Notes: generated by a model from the letters alone, not told the origin. DNA of 55,721 nt from Prevotella sp. (GCA_017474515.1 JAFVHN010000043.1:1-55721), one strand, 5' to 3'; shown: positions 24,097-32,944, numbered from the stretch's first letter. Numbers and translations: made by a program.

Positions 24097-24942
24097 ATGG
24101 CCAAATACAGCAAATACAACATCGTCTATCGCCTGCAGAAATGGATGGACAGCGTGCCGGGACAGACATTCCTGAACTACGCCTACAGCTGGGGCGCATC
24201 CATCGTGATTCTGGGTGCATTGTTCAAACTTACACACCTGGCCGGTGCCGACCTCATGCTTTACTTGGGCATGGGCACTGAGGCGTTCGTGTTCTTCCTC
24301 TCGGCCTTCGACAGACCATTCGACAAAACCGCCGACGGCATGGACCTGCCGACGCATTTGGGCGTGGAAGGAGTTCAGACAGAAGGCGAGGAGGGCGAAG
24401 AACCCGCCGTCGCCGGGGCGCAGCCCGCAGTGCAGGGTGTGGGCGGAGGAGGCACCATCATCATCGGCGGGGCACCGGGAGCAACGGCCTCCGGCGAGGG
24501 CGCAGCCTTCATCGAGGGACAGATGCCGGAACCCGGTTCGCCGGAGGCTCAGGCGGCAGCCATCGCCGCAGCATCGGGCGGAGCCATCAATGTGCCGTTC
24601 GTGGCATCGCAGAGCATCAACCCCGAAATGACGGAGGTTACCAACAATTATGTGGAGGAGCTGAAGAAACTCACCGAAGTGCTCGAGAAAGTGGCCGAGC
24701 AGAGCAAGCGCCTCACCACCGACAGCGAGGAGATGGAAAACCTCAACCGCACACTCACCGGCATCTGCAAGATTTACGAAATGCAGCTTAAGACCGCCAG
24801 CCAGCAGATGGGCACGGGCGACGAAATCAATGCCCGCATGCAGAAAATGGCATCGCAGATAGAGGAGCTCAACCGCATCTACACCCGCATGATTGAGGCC
24901 ATGACCGTGAACATGCCAGGTGCAAAGGCTCCCGAAAAGTAA
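24097..24942 (+). CDS. gldL: T9SS inner-membrane motor protein GldL/PorL
   Basis: 281 residues. Two transmembrane helices (about 29-47 and 52-70) include the conserved polar segments SWGASIVILGALFKLTH and GMGTEAFVFFLSAFDRPF. A Gly/Ala-rich linker follows (about 100-170, GGGGTIIIGGAPGATASGEG), then a coiled-coil cytoplasmic domain (about 175-275). With GldM it forms the proton-driven rotary motor of type IX secretion. The long low-complexity linker is larger than I would expect for the family core. Co-transcribed between gldK (67 bp) and gldM (77 bp). Confidence 0.95.
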   Translation: MAKYSKYNIVYRLQKWMDSVPGQTFLNYAYSWGASIVILGALFKLTHLAGADLMLYLGMGTEAFVFFLSAFDRPFDKTADGMDLPTHLGVEGVQTEGEEGEEPAVAGAQPAVQGVGGGGTIIIGGAPGATASGEGAAFIEGQMPEPGSPEAQAAAIAAASGGAINVPFVASQSINPEMTEVTNNYVEELKKLTEVLEKVAEQSKRLTTDSEEMENLNRTLTGICKIYEMQLKTASQQMGTGDEINARMQKMASQIEELNRIYTRMIEAMTVNMPGAKAPEK

Positions 24943-24962
24943 ACCGCTGCCCCAAAAAACAA

Positions 24963-24989
24963 GCGGACGACCGCTGAAGGGCCGTCCGC
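24963..24989 (+). other. Hairpin in the gldL-gldM spacer
   Basis: GCGGACG and CGTCCGC pair across a 13-nt loop in the 77-bp gap between two genes that must be made together. There is no U-run, so it is not a terminator. It could protect or process the mRNA to set GldL:GldM stoichiometry; that is speculation. Confidence 0.4.
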
Positions 24990-25019
24990 CAGTTACCAAC
25001 AACCAATTTCCGACAATAA

Positions 25020-26576
25020 ATGGCAATCAAGAAAAGACCGGTTTCCCCACGCCAGAAGATGATCAACCTGATGTACGTCGTCCTCATGGCCATGCTCGCA
25101 CTGAACGTTTCGACCGAGGTGCTCGAGGGCTTTTCGCTCGTGGAGGAAAGTCTGCGGCGAACAACCGGCAACTCCACCAAGGAGAACCTTTCCATATATG
25201 GCGACTTTGAGGAGCAGATGAAGAAAAATCCGGCCAAGGTGAAGGAGTGGTTCGAGAAAGCCACCGCCGTGAAGCAAATGAGCGACTCGCTCTTCAATAT
25301 GGCACAGGAACTCAAGGAAACCATCGTCAGGGAGGCCGACGGCAAGAACGGCGACCCGCTCAACATCGTGAACAAGGAGAACCTCGAGGCGGCAACCCAC
25401 GTGATGCTCGCTCCCGGCACCGGGAAAGGGCAGCAGCTCTACAACGCCATCAACTCCTTCCGCGAGCGCATCCTCGCCATGACCACCGACCCCAAGCAGC
25501 GCGAAATCATCAAGAGCAACCTCACCACCGACCTGCCGGAGCACGCCCATGCCATGGGCAAGAACTGGCAGCAGTACATGTTTGAGGGCATGCCCACGGC
25601 AGCCGCCGTAACATTGCTTACCAAGTTGCAAAGCGACGTGCGCTATGCCGAGGGTGAAGTGCTCCACACGCTTGTGGCCAATATCGACGTCAAGGACATC
25701 CGCGTGAACAAGCTCGACGCGTTCGTCATTCCCGAAAAAACCACCCTCTACCCCGGTGAGACCTTCTCGGCAAGCATTGTCATGGCCGCCGTGGACACCA
25801 CCATGCAGCCCGAAATCTATGTCAATGGGCAGCGCATCAACTCCAAGAGCGGGAAATATTCCTTCGGCGTGGGAGGCGTGGGTGAACATTCCTTCGGTGG
25901 TTACATCCTCACGCACAACGCTGCCGGCGAGACCCTTCGCCGCAATTTCTCTCAGAAATACAGCGTCATTCCCGCACCCAGCGGGGCCACCGTTGCCGCC
26001 GACCTGATGAACGTGCTCTATGCCGGCTACCAGAACCCCATGAGCGTCAGTGTGCCCGGCGTGCCCCAGAATGCCGTGTCGGTAACCATGTCGGGCGGAA
26101 GCCTCACCTCCAAGGGCGACGGTCACTTCATCGCCACGCCGGCAGCCGTGGGCAAGGACGTGACATTCACCGTGTCGGCCAACCAGGGCGGACAAAACCG
26201 CCAGATGGCGCAAGTAACGTTCAAAGTGCGCAAACTGCCCGATCCGACTCCATATCTTGTGGTTGGCGACAACCGCTTTAAGGGCGGCGGCATGGCCAAG
26301 GCGTCGCTGATGGGCATCAATACGCTGAAAGCCGCCATCGACGACGGACTGCTCGACATCGAGTTCCGCGTTACCGGCTTCGAGGCCGTCTTCTACGACA
26401 ACATGGGTAACGCCGTGCCCATGGCATCCAACGGCGCTCAGTTCACCGAACGGCAAAAAGACGCTTTCAGAAAACTTTCGCGCAACCGCCGTTTCTACAT
26501 CACACATGTGCAGGCCATCGGTCCCGACGGCATTGCCCGCACTCTGCCGGGAGCCATGGAAATCATCGTGAAGTAG
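25020..26576 (+). CDS. gldM: T9SS motor shaft protein GldM/PorM
   Basis: 518 residues. A short cytoplasmic N terminus (MAIKKRPVSPRQKMINLMY) precedes a single transmembrane helix (about 17-34) that continues as NVSTEVLEGFSLVEESL, the characteristic GldM start. Four periplasmic domains follow, with HTLVANIDVKDIRVNKLDAF and the C-terminal GAQFTERQKDAFRKLSRNRR. It is driven by GldL and reaches across the periplasm to the GldK/GldN ring. The order gldK-gldL-gldM-gldN is canonical. Confidence 0.96.
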   Translation: MAIKKRPVSPRQKMINLMYVVLMAMLALNVSTEVLEGFSLVEESLRRTTGNSTKENLSIYGDFEEQMKKNPAKVKEWFEKATAVKQMSDSLFNMAQELKETIVREADGKNGDPLNIVNKENLEAATHVMLAPGTGKGQQLYNAINSFRERILAMTTDPKQREIIKSNLTTDLPEHAHAMGKNWQQYMFEGMPTAAAVTLLTKLQSDVRYAEGEVLHTLVANIDVKDIRVNKLDAFVIPEKTTLYPGETFSASIVMAAVDTTMQPEIYVNGQRINSKSGKYSFGVGGVGEHSFGGYILTHNAAGETLRRNFSQKYSVIPAPSGATVAADLMNVLYAGYQNPMSVSVPGVPQNAVSVTMSGGSLTSKGDGHFIATPAAVGKDVTFTVSANQGGQNRQMAQVTFKVRKLPDPTPYLVVGDNRFKGGGMAKASLMGINTLKAAIDDGLLDIEFRVTGFEAVFYDNMGNAVPMASNGAQFTERQKDAFRKLSRNRRFYITHVQAIGPDGIARTLPGAMEIIVK

Positions 26577-26627
26577 CCGTTTTTTGCCTAAAGAGTAAAA
26601 CACATTTCAATAAGATAAAAAAGATAA

Positions 26628-27767
26628 ATGATGCGAACAGATATTTTTCAGACAGCATTCAGATGGAAGCTCATTGCGGCTTTGTCGTTTGTCATTTGTC
26701 ATTTGTCATTCATCCCGGCAGGGGCGCAGCCCCAGTCGCGTCGCGATGCCCAGCAGCAGAAGCCGAAGTCGAACGCCGACAATATGACCACCCGCGCCCG
26801 CATCTCGTTCCCTGTTCAGGCACAGATGTCGGAAGACGTGGTGTGGCGCCGCGACATCTACCGCGAACTCAGTCTGGAAGAGAAGGACAACGCCGGACTC
26901 TATTACCCGCCCGAACCCGTGGGCAACGAGATGAACCTCTTCACCTACATGTTCAAGCTCATGATGCGCGGGCCCAAGAACGGCGGCATTCCGGCCTACG
27001 AATACCGCATCGACGGACAGGAAGTGTTCAACGACTCGGCACGCATCAAGCCCCTGCAGTTCCTTGACAATTACCATATTTATTATGAAAGAGTCAACGG
27101 TCGCGTGAGGCTCGACAACAGCGATATCCCGTCGCGCGAGGTGAAAGGCTATTACATCAAGGAAAGCGCCTACTACGACCAGGCCAACTCCACCTTCCAC
27201 ACCAAGGTGGTGGCCTTGTGTCCCATTATGAGCCGAGAGGACGATTTCGGCGACGGCGCCACCAAGTACCCGCTCTTCTGGGTGCTCTACGACGACCTGG
27301 CACCCTTCCTTTCCAAGCAGACCATCATGACCAGCGACATCAACAATGCCGCCACCATGAGTCTCGACGACTTCTTTACCAAGAACCACTACCGGGGAAA
27401 AATCTACAAGACCACCAATATGCTGGGCAAGACTTTGGCCCAGTATTGCGAGAACGATTCGGCCATGTCGCGCGAACAGCAACGCATTGAACAAGAGTTG
27501 ATTGACTTTGAAAAGAGTCTCTTCGGCGACCAGGAGCGCAAGGATTCGCTCGACAGTTTGGCCAACCTTGCCAACCAGAAGACCAAGAAGGTGAAGTCGG
27601 CACGCCGCACCCGCCGCTCGGCCGGTAGCGAGGCCGGCCAGAAAGCCGTGGCCGCTGAAGAAAAAGCAGCTCCCGAGCCCAAGGCCCGTGCCAAGCGCCG
27701 CACCTCCACGCCGTCGTCATCTCCGTCGAGCGGTGCAAGGGTCAGCGTGAGAAGGCAGCGCCATTGA
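26628..27767 (+). CDS. gldN: T9SS periplasmic ring protein GldN/PorN
   Basis: 379 residues. The N-terminal signal peptide contains LSFVICHLSFI, encoded by TTTGTCATTTGTCATTTGTC, a sequence that elsewhere in the window is an intergenic repeat. The family core spans about 60-310, with DVVWRRDIYRELSLEEKDNA, LFTYMFKLMMRGPKNGG and YPLFWVLYDDLAPFL. A basic, low-complexity tail (about 315-379, KKVKSARRTRRSAG) extends beyond the core. It binds GldK to form the outer-membrane-associated ring. It ends the T9SS core operon 61 bp before the barrel gene. Confidence 0.95.
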   Translation: MMRTDIFQTAFRWKLIAALSFVICHLSFIPAGAQPQSRRDAQQQKPKSNADNMTTRARISFPVQAQMSEDVVWRRDIYRELSLEEKDNAGLYYPPEPVGNEMNLFTYMFKLMMRGPKNGGIPAYEYRIDGQEVFNDSARIKPLQFLDNYHIYYERVNGRVRLDNSDIPSREVKGYYIKESAYYDQANSTFHTKVVALCPIMSREDDFGDGATKYPLFWVLYDDLAPFLSKQTIMTSDINNAATMSLDDFFTKNHYRGKIYKTTNMLGKTLAQYCENDSAMSREQQRIEQELIDFEKSLFGDQERKDSLDSLANLANQKTKKVKSARRTRRSAGSEAGQKAVAAEEKAAPEPKARAKRRTSTPSSSPSSGARVSVRRQRH

Positions 27768-27828
27768 TTTTCAAGGTTTACCTCTCTTTTTCCTTCAATT
27801 CCAACCACTTAACCGTTACCTGTAAAAC

Positions 27829-28473
27829 ATGAGAAATCTGCTGCCAACAAAAAAGAGCAAGAGTAGCCTTGCCGCATTGCTCCTTGCTTTCGTGGCCGCC
27901 CTGGCCCCTGTTTCCATGCAGGCCCAGACCACCAAGCTCCATTTCGGCATCAAGGGCGGACTGAACATCACACAGTTCTCGTTCGACGAGAAAGTGTTCC
28001 ACTCAGATAACAAAAACGGATTCTTCGCCGGCCCGTCGCTCTATTTCGGCGTGCCCGTCCTCGGGCTGGGTGCCGACCTGTCGGCCCTTTACAACCAGAA
28101 AAAGGCCACCGTGGGCGAGGAAACCATCAAGCAGCAGTCCATCGACGTGCCCTTCAACCTGCGTTATTCCTTCGGCTTTTCCGAAGGGGCCTGCGTGTTT
28201 GTATCGGCAGGGCCGCAGGCCAGTTTCATGCTGGGCGACAAATCGCTGTCGTTCAAAAGCGACAACGACCTCGACGAGGTGGACTGGAAATTCGAGAACT
28301 CCGCCTTCAGCTTCAACGTTGGCGGCGGAATTGTCGTCGGACCGTTGCAGCTGGGCGCCAGCTACAACATCCCAATCGGCAAAACGGGCGAGTTCACTTG
28401 GAAAGAAACCGCCGACAAGGTGTTCCACGCCCATAGCAAGAGCTGGCAGATTTCTGCCGCCATCTACTTCTAA
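27829..28473 (+). CDS. Outer-membrane beta-barrel protein, PorT-like family
   Basis: 214 residues. The signal peptide ends MQAQ (about 33). Alternating beta-strands follow, starting LHFGIKGGLNITQFSF and including FFAGPSLYFGVPVLGLGADL, with a terminal aromatic (SAAIYF). This is the small-barrel pattern grouped with PorT-like outer-membrane proteins. The location 61 bp after gldN on the same strand suggests co-transcription with T9SS genes. A T9SS function is plausible but not shown, since this family is broad. Confidence 0.8.
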   Translation: MRNLLPTKKSKSSLAALLLAFVAALAPVSMQAQTTKLHFGIKGGLNITQFSFDEKVFHSDNKNGFFAGPSLYFGVPVLGLGADLSALYNQKKATVGEETIKQQSIDVPFNLRYSFGFSEGACVFVSAGPQASFMLGDKSLSFKSDNDLDEVDWKFENSAFSFNVGGGIVVGPLQLGASYNIPIGKTGEFTWKETADKVFHAHSKSWQISAAIYF

Positions 28474-28493
28474 CCCTTTCAACCCCATTTACT

Positions 28494-28534
28494 TTCATCC
28501 TCTCCAATTGCTTTTTGGGGAGGATGAATTTTTT
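28494..28534 (+). terminator. Rho-independent terminator after the T9SS/barrel operon
   Basis: TTCATCCTCTCC pairs with GGGGAGGATGAA (one non-Watson-Crick position) across a loop ending CTTTTT, and is followed by TTTTTT. It lies about 20 bp after the barrel gene stop codon. Confidence 0.85.
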
Positions 28535-28644
28535 AAGGAGTTTAGGAGTTCAGGAGTTCAGGAGTTTAGACAATAGTTGAAGGAAAAAGAAGCATCCGTC
28601 AACACTATTGTCTAAACTCCCAAACTCCTAAACTCCTAAACTCC
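28535..28644. repeat. GAGTT-arm palindrome, full copy 1
   Basis: The arms AAGGAGTTTAGGAGTTCAGG and CCTAAACTCCTAAACTCC enclose an inner stem GACAATAGT / ACTATTGTC around a 25-nt loop. It lies between the convergent barrel and ybjQ-like genes, directly after the terminator. Compare 30267-30384, where the inner stem carries a compensatory change. Confidence 0.85.
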
Positions 28645-28666
28645 AAGAGAAAAACAGAGTTTGAAC

Positions 28667-28984
28667 TTATATGACCACAGCCGTGCCGCTTGTAGCCACC
28701 ATCAGCATGGAGCCGTTGGCGCCGATGGTCTCGTAGTCGATGTCGATGCCCACCACGGCGTTGGCACCCATGGCCTGTGCGCGGTCGGCCATTTCCTGCA
28801 TCGAGGTGTCCTTGGCCTGGCGCAGCACCTCTTCATAGCTTGCCGAGCGTCCGCCCACAATGTCGCGGATGCCGGCAAAGAAGTCCTTCACAATGTTTGC
28901 GCCGATAATCGTTTCGCCGGTCACCACACCCTTGTACTCGCGGATGGTGCGTCCTTCAATCTGGGGAGTTGTTGTAAGTAACAT
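28667..28984 (-). CDS. YbjQ/UPF0145 family protein
   Basis: 105 residues, normal size for the family. Recognised by the N terminus ([20 protein letters not shown]), the middle [20 protein letters not shown], and the C-terminal [16 protein letters not shown]. Members form pentamers of unknown function, sometimes labelled heavy-metal-binding; nothing here supports a specific ligand. Monocistronic, divergent from ltaE and convergent with the barrel gene. Confidence 0.9.
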   Translation of the reverse strand: MLLTTTPQIEGRTIREYKGVVTGETIIGANIVKDFFAGIRDIVGGRSASYEEVLRQAKDTSMQEMADRAQAMGANAVVGIDIDYETIGANGSMLMVATSGTAVVI

Positions 28985-29115
28985 GATTTCCTGGTTTTAA
29001 GTGAATATATTTGCTTTTTTTATTTGTTAGACGTTTTCGTGTGGACAAAAGTTGCAAGCAACTATGTTTTTTTTCGGAAAGAACGAATCAACGATTGATA
29101 ATTATTTTGTTAAAA

Positions 29116-29147
29116 TTTCATCAAACCGACGGAAAAGCGTAACTTTG
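29116..29147 (+). promoter_or_regulatory. Promoter of the threonine aldolase gene
   Basis: TTTC at 29116-29119, 20 bp, TAACTTTG at 29140-29147. The ATG is at 29207, so the leader is about 55 nt. Confidence 0.6.
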
Positions 29148-29206
29148 CACTCGTACAAGCCGCCCGCTTTTCCGGCGGCACATACCAGAACAAATATCAG
29201 AAAACC

Positions 29207-30262
29207 ATGATTTCGTTTGAATGCGACTACAACAACGGTGCCCACCCCAAAGTAGTGGAGGCCCTGGTGCGCACCAATGGTGAGCAGACGCTCACCTACG
29301 GTGCCGATATCCATAGCGACCATGCGCGAGAGCTCATCCGCGCGGCATGTGAAACCGACGATGCGCAGGTGTTCCTCCTCACGGGCGGCACGCAGGCCAA
29401 CCTCGTGGTCATCGACGCCATGCTGGCCGGTCACGAGGCCGTCATCGCCGCCGACACCGGGCATATCAGCATCCACGAGGCCGGAGCCATTGAGGCATGC
29501 GGCCACAAAGTCATTGTCCTCGGCCATCACGAAGGAAAGCTTCGTGCGGAAGACCTCAGCGCATATATGGAATGGTTCATCAACGACGAGAGCCGCGAAC
29601 ACCTGGCCCAGCCCGCAATGGTCTATCTGTCGTTCCCCACGGAGCTGGGAACCCTCTACGACCGCGCCGAACTGGCGGCCATCGCCGACACTTGCGCCCG
29701 CTACGGCCTGAAGTTGTTCATCGACGGGGCACGGCTGGGCTACGGCGTGGAAGCCTCCGACGATGTCAACTTGCCCTGGTTGTGCCGCCATTGCGATGTG
29801 CTCTACATCGGCGGCACCAAGGTGGGCGCATTGTGCGGAGAAGCCGTGGTGTTCACCCACAACAACGCTCCGCGGCATTTCTTCACCATGATGAAACGCC
29901 GCGGTGCCGTGCTGGCCAAGGGCCGGCTCACCGGCGTGCAATTTGAAGCCCTGTTCACGCCTGGCGACAATGCTCGGCCGCTCTATTTTGAAATTTCGCG
30001 CCACGCCATCGCCATGGCCCGCCAGATGAAGGCCATGTTCCGCGAGCTGGGACTGGAACTGTGGCTCGACTCGCCCACCAACCAGCAGTTCGTGGTGCTC
30101 GACAACGACTTGATGCACCGGTTGGAGCAGCATGTGCTCTTCACCCACTGGCAGCCGCTCGACGGTCACCACATGGCCTGCCGCTTCGTCACCAGCTGGG
30201 CCACCACCGAGGACGACCTTCGCCAGTTGCGCGAAATCCTTGTGAACGACTTAAGTTCTTAA
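29207..30262 (+). CDS. ltaE: Low-specificity L-threonine aldolase
   Basis: 351 residues, fold-type I PLP enzyme. Visible motifs are LTGGTQANL (58-66), HISIHEAGAIEACGHK (86-101), FIDGARLGYG (171-180, Asp173 contacting the PLP ring) and GGTKVGALCG with the PLP lysine Lys205. It cleaves L-threonine or allo-threonine to glycine and acetaldehyde in the cytoplasm. It neighbours Kbl and Tdh, which convert threonine to glycine and acetyl-CoA by the other route. Its own promoter drives it, and it faces kbl across a long palindrome. Confidence 0.93.
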   Translation: MISFECDYNNGAHPKVVEALVRTNGEQTLTYGADIHSDHARELIRAACETDDAQVFLLTGGTQANLVVIDAMLAGHEAVIAADTGHISIHEAGAIEACGHKVIVLGHHEGKLRAEDLSAYMEWFINDESREHLAQPAMVYLSFPTELGTLYDRAELAAIADTCARYGLKLFIDGARLGYGVEASDDVNLPWLCRHCDVLYIGGTKVGALCGEAVVFTHNNAPRHFFTMMKRRGAVLAKGRLTGVQFEALFTPGDNARPLYFEISRHAIAMARQMKAMFRELGLELWLDSPTNQQFVVLDNDLMHRLEQHVLFTHWQPLDGHHMACRFVTSWATTEDDLRQLREILVNDLSS

Positions 30263-30266
30263 GTTT

Positions 30267-30384
30267 AAGGAGTTTAGGAGTTTGGGAGTTTAGGAGTTTA
30301 GACGATAGTTTTATAAATGGTCTTTGCAAAAGCAACAAACAAGACTATCGTCTAAACTCCTATTCTCCTAAACTCCTAAACTCC
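30267..30384. repeat. GAGTT-arm palindrome, full copy 2
   Basis: The arms AAGGAGTTTAGGAGTTTGGG and CTCCTAAACTCCTAAACTCC enclose an inner stem GACGATAGT / ACTATCGTC. The corresponding stem at 28535-28644 is GACAATAGT / ACTATTGTC: an A-T pair replaced by G-C, i.e. compensated. It lies exactly between the convergent ltaE and kbl genes and probably acts as a two-way terminator. Confidence 0.85.
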
Positions 30385-30393
30385 AAAAGATAA

Positions 30394-31581
30394 TTATCCA
30401 ATCACTCCGAGTTCCTTTCCTACTTTCACGAATGCCGCTATGCACTTGTCGAGCTGTTCGCGGTTGTGTCCGGCGGAAATTTGTACGCGGATGCGTGCCT
30501 GTCCTTTCGGTACCACGGGATAATAGAACCCCGTGACGTAGATGCCTTCCTCCTGCATCTTGGCGGCATAGACCTGCGACAACTTGGCATCGTAGAGCAT
30601 GACGGCGCAGATGGCGCTTTGCGTGGGCTTGATGTCGAAGCCGGCGGCCATCATCTTGTCGCGGAAGTAGTTGACGTTCTCCACCAGCCGGTCGTGGATT
30701 TCGTCGCTCTCCTTCAACATGCGGAACACCTCGAGCGAGGCGCCGATGATGGCCGGAGCCAGCGAGTTGGAGAACAGGTAGGGCCGCGACCTCTGGCGCA
30801 GCAGGTCGATGATTTCCTTTCGCCCCGTGGTGAAGCCTCCCAGTGCTCCTCCGAACGATTTTCCCAGGGTGCCGGTGTAGATGTCCACGCGGCCGTAGGT
30901 GTTGAAAAATTCGCTCACGCCGTGGCCGGTCTTTCCCACCACGCCTGCCGAGTGGCTCTCATCCACCATAACGAGTGCGTCGTATTTCTCGGCCAGGTCG
31001 CAAATCTTGTCCATCGGTGCCACGTTGCCGTCCATCGAGAACACGCCGTCGGTGACGATGATGCGGAAGCGCTGGGCCTGCGCCTCCTGCAGGCAGCGTT
31101 CCAGCTCGCCCATGTCGGCGTTGGCATAGCGGTAGCGCTTCGCCTTGCACAGGCGCACGCCGTCGATGATGCTGGCATGGTTGAGGGCATCGCTGATGAT
31201 GGCGTCCTCGTCGGTGAAGAGTGGTTCAAACACGCCGCCGTTGGCATCGAAGCAGGCGGCATAGAGAATGGTGTCGTCGGTGTGGAAATAGTCTGAGATG
31301 GCGGCTTCCAGCTCCTTGTGAATGTCCTGGGTGCCGCAGATAAATCGCACGCTCGACATGCCGAAGCCCCGGCGGTCCATCATCTGTTTCGATGCCTCGA
31401 TGAGCCGGGGATGGTCCGAAAGGCCAAGGTAGTTGTTGGCGCAGAAGTTGAGCACTTCCTGCCCTTTCACTGTGATGGCGGCCCGTTGTGGGCTTTCAAT
31501 GAGGCGCTCCTCCTTGTAGAGTCCGGCCTCGCGGATGTCCGCCAGCGTCTGGCGGAGGTGTTCCTGCATTTTTCCGTACAT
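30394..31581 (-). CDS. kbl: Glycine C-acetyltransferase (2-amino-3-ketobutyrate CoA ligase)
   Basis: 395 residues, alpha-oxoamine synthase family. Visible motifs are CANNYLGLSDHPRL (47-60), DALNHASIIDG, VMVDESHSAGVVGKTGHG (Asp207 region) and GTLGKSFGGALGG with the PLP lysine Lys241. It uses CoA to split 2-amino-3-ketobutyrate into glycine and acetyl-CoA. The partner dehydrogenase Tdh is encoded divergently at 31841. The 395-residue length and the pairing with an SDR-type Tdh distinguish it from KAS-type homologues such as serine palmitoyltransferase or BioF. Confidence 0.94.
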   Translation of the reverse strand: MYGKMQEHLRQTLADIREAGLYKEERLIESPQRAAITVKGQEVLNFCANNYLGLSDHPRLIEASKQMMDRRGFGMSSVRFICGTQDIHKELEAAISDYFHTDDTILYAACFDANGGVFEPLFTDEDAIISDALNHASIIDGVRLCKAKRYRYANADMGELERCLQEAQAQRFRIIVTDGVFSMDGNVAPMDKICDLAEKYDALVMVDESHSAGVVGKTGHGVSEFFNTYGRVDIYTGTLGKSFGGALGGFTTGRKEIIDLLRQRSRPYLFSNSLAPAIIGASLEVFRMLKESDEIHDRLVENVNYFRDKMMAAGFDIKPTQSAICAVMLYDAKLSQVYAAKMQEEGIYVTGFYYPVVPKGQARIRVQISAGHNREQLDKCIAAFVKVGKELGVIG

Positions 31582-31713
31582 GATGATTGCTTTAAGTTAG
31601 AAGTTTGCGGTTTTCAGACCACAAAGTAAGCAAAAAAAAATGAGAAACTGCACCCTAAAGTCGGAAAAATGAAGGAAAACGCTATTTTTTATGTATTTTT
31701 ATACTGTACGATG

Positions 31714-31743
31714 GTGTTGTTTGAAAAAAAAATGCTTACTTTG
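31714..31743 (+). promoter_or_regulatory. Promoter-like region of tdh
   Basis: GTTG at 31715-31718 and TTACTTTG at 31736-31743 approximate the consensus. The leader to the ATG is about 95 nt and contains a hairpin-forming GGAAACGGCGCGCCGCTTTC. The divergent kbl side has a similar ACTTTG box near 31620. The 259-bp gap holds nothing else. Confidence 0.45.
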
Positions 31744-31840
31744 CATCGTAATTGGGAGGTTGGGGAGTGCAGGAAACGGCGCGCCGCTTTCCTCACCTTT
31801 CCCGCCTTGCATCTTTAATAACTATTTTAACTAAAAATCT

Positions 31841-32809
31841 ATGAATAATATCTTGGTCATTGGGTCCACCGGGCAGATAGGCTCGGAACTCACCAGGGAA
31901 CTGCGTCGGCGCTATGGCAGCAGCCACGTGGTGGCGGGCTATATCCAGGGTGCCGAGCCTCACGGTGAACTCCTGGAGGGCGGCCCGTCGGCGATGGCCG
32001 ATGTCACCGACGGAACGATGATTGCCGAGGTGGTGAAGAAGTACCATGTTGACGCCATCTACAACCTTGCCGCCCTGCTCTCGGTGGTGGCCGAGTCGAA
32101 GCCGCGCCTGGCCTGGCGCATCGGCATCGACGGCCTGTGGAACGTCCTGGAGGTGGCACGCCAGGAGCAGTGCGCCGTATTCACGCCCAGCAGCATCGGC
32201 TCCTTCGGCCTGAGCACGCCCCACCTGCGCACGCCGCAGGACACCATTCAACGTCCGCAGACCATCTACGGCGTATCGAAGGTGACGACAGAGCTGCTGA
32301 GCGACTATTTCCAGAAGAAATACGGCACCGACACGCGCTCGGTGCGCTTCCCCGGAATCATTTCCTACGTCACGCCGCCGGGCGGCGGCACCACCGACTA
32401 TGCCGTTGACATTTTCTACTCGGCGGTGAGGGGCGAGAAATTCGTCTGCCCCATCAAGGCCGGCACCATGATGGACATGATGTACATGCCCGATGCGCTG
32501 AAGGCGGCCATCACCATCATGGAGGCCGACCCCTCGCGCCTTGTCCACCATAACGCGTTCAACGTGACGGCCATGAGCTTCGACCCCGAAACCATCTATG
32601 GCGAGATACGCAAGCACCGTCCTGATTTCCAGATGGAGTACCAGATAGACCCGCTCAAGCAGAGCATTGCCGAAAGCTGGCCCGACAAGATGGACGACAC
32701 CTGTGCGCGCCGCGAGTGGGGCTGGAGTCCCGACTACGACCTTCGCCGCATGACCATGGACATGCTGAAGCACCTGGAGGAGAAACTCCGTCCGCAAGAA
32801 TCCTCCTGA
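31841..32809 (+). CDS. tdh: NAD-dependent L-threonine 3-dehydrogenase, SDR/epimerase type
   Basis: 322 residues. Rossmann motif GSTGQIGSEL (Gly8, Gly11, Gly14), catalytic SSIGSFG and Tyr143-Lys147 (YGVSK), and the substrate-side segment GGGTTDYAVDIFYSA. The last is characteristic of the short-chain L-threonine dehydrogenases found in Bacteroidetes, archaea and animals. It oxidises threonine to 2-amino-3-ketobutyrate, which Kbl cleaves. Divergent arrangement with kbl supports shared control. It ends at a strong terminator. Confidence 0.92.
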   Translation: MNNILVIGSTGQIGSELTRELRRRYGSSHVVAGYIQGAEPHGELLEGGPSAMADVTDGTMIAEVVKKYHVDAIYNLAALLSVVAESKPRLAWRIGIDGLWNVLEVARQEQCAVFTPSSIGSFGLSTPHLRTPQDTIQRPQTIYGVSKVTTELLSDYFQKKYGTDTRSVRFPGIISYVTPPGGGTTDYAVDIFYSAVRGEKFVCPIKAGTMMDMMYMPDALKAAITIMEADPSRLVHHNAFNVTAMSFDPETIYGEIRKHRPDFQMEYQIDPLKQSIAESWPDKMDDTCARREWGWSPDYDLRRMTMDMLKHLEEKLRPQESS

Positions 32810-32857
32810 CACCATTTCCCGTCGCCTCCCTTTCGCCGACGGCGGGGGAGGGGTGAA

Positions 32858-32897
32858 GAAAACGGCCCGGCACGCGTTTTTGTGCCGGGCCGTTTTC
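32858..32897 (+). terminator. Strong terminator after tdh
   Basis: Perfect 16-bp stem GAAAACGGCCCGGCAC / GTGCCGGGCCGTTTTC around GCGTTTTT. With A-tracts on one side and T-tracts on the other, it can work in both directions. Confidence 0.9.
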
Positions 32898-32944
32898 TTG
32901 TGTCCTGCCTTACGGGAGGGGGAGGAAATCAAGGATTGTTAAAA

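Noticed and set aside
24963-24989. Hairpin between gldL and gldM as a transcription terminator
   Set aside because: No U-run, and gldM must be expressed with gldL.
31744-31840. Riboswitch in the tdh leader
   Set aside because: The ~95-nt leader has one small GC hairpin but no motif of a known riboswitch that I can recognise.
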